From assembly GCA_013396655.1 (NCBI GenBank), contig WBMV01008576.1, positions 355,115 to 419,114 on the forward strand: DNA of 64,000 nucleotides, written 5' to 3'. The notes below the pieces were generated by a model. That model saw only the letters and a list, made by a program, of their open reading frames with translations. It did not search any database and was not told where the DNA came from. Below are positions 63,284 to 64,000 of the stretch, piece after piece. Position numbers and translations under genes: made by a program. Each line of letters starts with the position of its first letter. Within the stretch, counting starts at the first letter, position 1. The DNA is from Campylorhamphus procurvoides (taxonomy: Eukaryota > Chordata > Aves > Passeriformes > Dendrocolaptidae).

Positions 63284-64000
63284 TGTTTGAGTTGTTTGTT
63301 TTTTATCACAGCTGGAGATGGGACAAAAGAGGTACAAAAAAGTAGAAAAGCACAATGCAGAACAGGTCTGATCAGATCTGCAATTAATAGCTACTGTTCC
63401 TTTTTTTTTTAACTACTAGCATATTATTTTTATTGCAGGCACAGTACCAGCAATTTTTTTTTTCTGAAAAACACTGCAAAAGCATCACTGCTTCTTACTT
63501 CTTTGTTTTGAATCTTAATTTGCTTCTAAAAAGGGCATCCCACTGCCAGCTGATCAGTAACCTGGTAATCCCATCTTCCTTGATACTCACAGTAACCCTC
63601 ATATCCACGGTGTTCAAGAAGTACTTTCAAAACACTACAGGCAAACTGGAGTCTTTCTGTCTGCAAGATCTGAACACAGTAAGTACCAGGTCTATGACAT
63701 AGTAATAAAAAACATAAATACACTGCTACATATAATTAAATAGAGAATTATATGTAGATCTAACTAAAAATTGTAGTTTGATATTGAGATTTTTTTTTCC
63801 CGATTACAAGATGTTCCTTTAACAACTCTGGTTCCAGAAAACAGATAGCCTGAAATTGTTCTATAGCCAGAATATCTAGGGTTATAACTTCCTAAACCTC
63901 ACAAACTTCTAACACCTAGCAAATGTCTGAGCACTATTTGGCAGAAAATACTCCATGAAAAGCCAGTCTGGAAGAGACAGTGTCAGCCCCTGAAAAGGGG
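63284..64000. other. Non-coding DNA, no gene seen
   Basis: T-rich runs near 63400 and 63455 and overlapping opposite-strand frames at 63433-63723 with no domain. The window ends in unique sequence. Confidence 0.6.

Overview
The window looks like AT-rich, gene-poor vertebrate DNA, and its repeats identify it as bird DNA. CR1 retroposon 3' ends carry the ATTCTATG-type tail. A solo LTR belongs to a type I recognise from avian ERVL elements. A tRNA-Ile-headed SINE with a CR1-type tail matches TguSINE1 as I remember it, a family restricted to passerine birds (songbirds and suboscines). The most likely source is therefore a passerine chromosome, either a gene desert or a very large intron. I find no protein-coding gene that I can name, no rRNA, no functional tRNA, no CpG island and no CRISPR array. 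The many short open frames behave like chance frames: they overlap on both strands, lack flanking splice sites and show no recognisable domains.

Layout. 1-7391 is unique AT-rich DNA with one doubtful old CR1 3' end near 2.2 kb. A short CR1 3' end lies at 7392-7450. 7451-20400 is mostly featureless but holds three stretches that look like conserved regulatory DNA (about 11.9, 14.9-15.4 and 16.5-16.8 kb), the last with inverted forkhead motifs. 21396-21533 is the TguSINE1 copy. About 22.7-23.36 kb, minus strand, holds a decayed, unusually protein-like frame. 30.5-31.9 kb holds two more regulatory-looking stretches, one with two palindromic RFX (X-box) sites. 35285-35465 is an ancient CR1, followed by an A/G tract with quadruplex potential. 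42524-42592 forms a nearly perfect 69-nt hairpin. 43226-43450 is a younger CR1, and 44473-44544 is a 72-bp palindromic element resembling an ancient amniote MITE. 51.5-53.5 and 56.1-56.5 kb again look like developmental enhancer DNA. 54808-55382, minus strand, contains a pair of well-formed splice-bounded segments. 58450-59040 is a solo ERVL LTR with a perfect 5-bp target duplication. 62.0-62.6 kb is another regulatory-looking stretch, and a G-quadruplex motif lies at 63.26 kb.

There is no gene set to act together. If the window has a function, it most likely serves as a regulatory landscape of scattered enhancers and perhaps a lncRNA for genes outside it. All conserved-element calls rest on motif content and appearance only, because no alignment was available. 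The hairpin, the SINE, the LTR and the palindromic element are read directly from the sequence.
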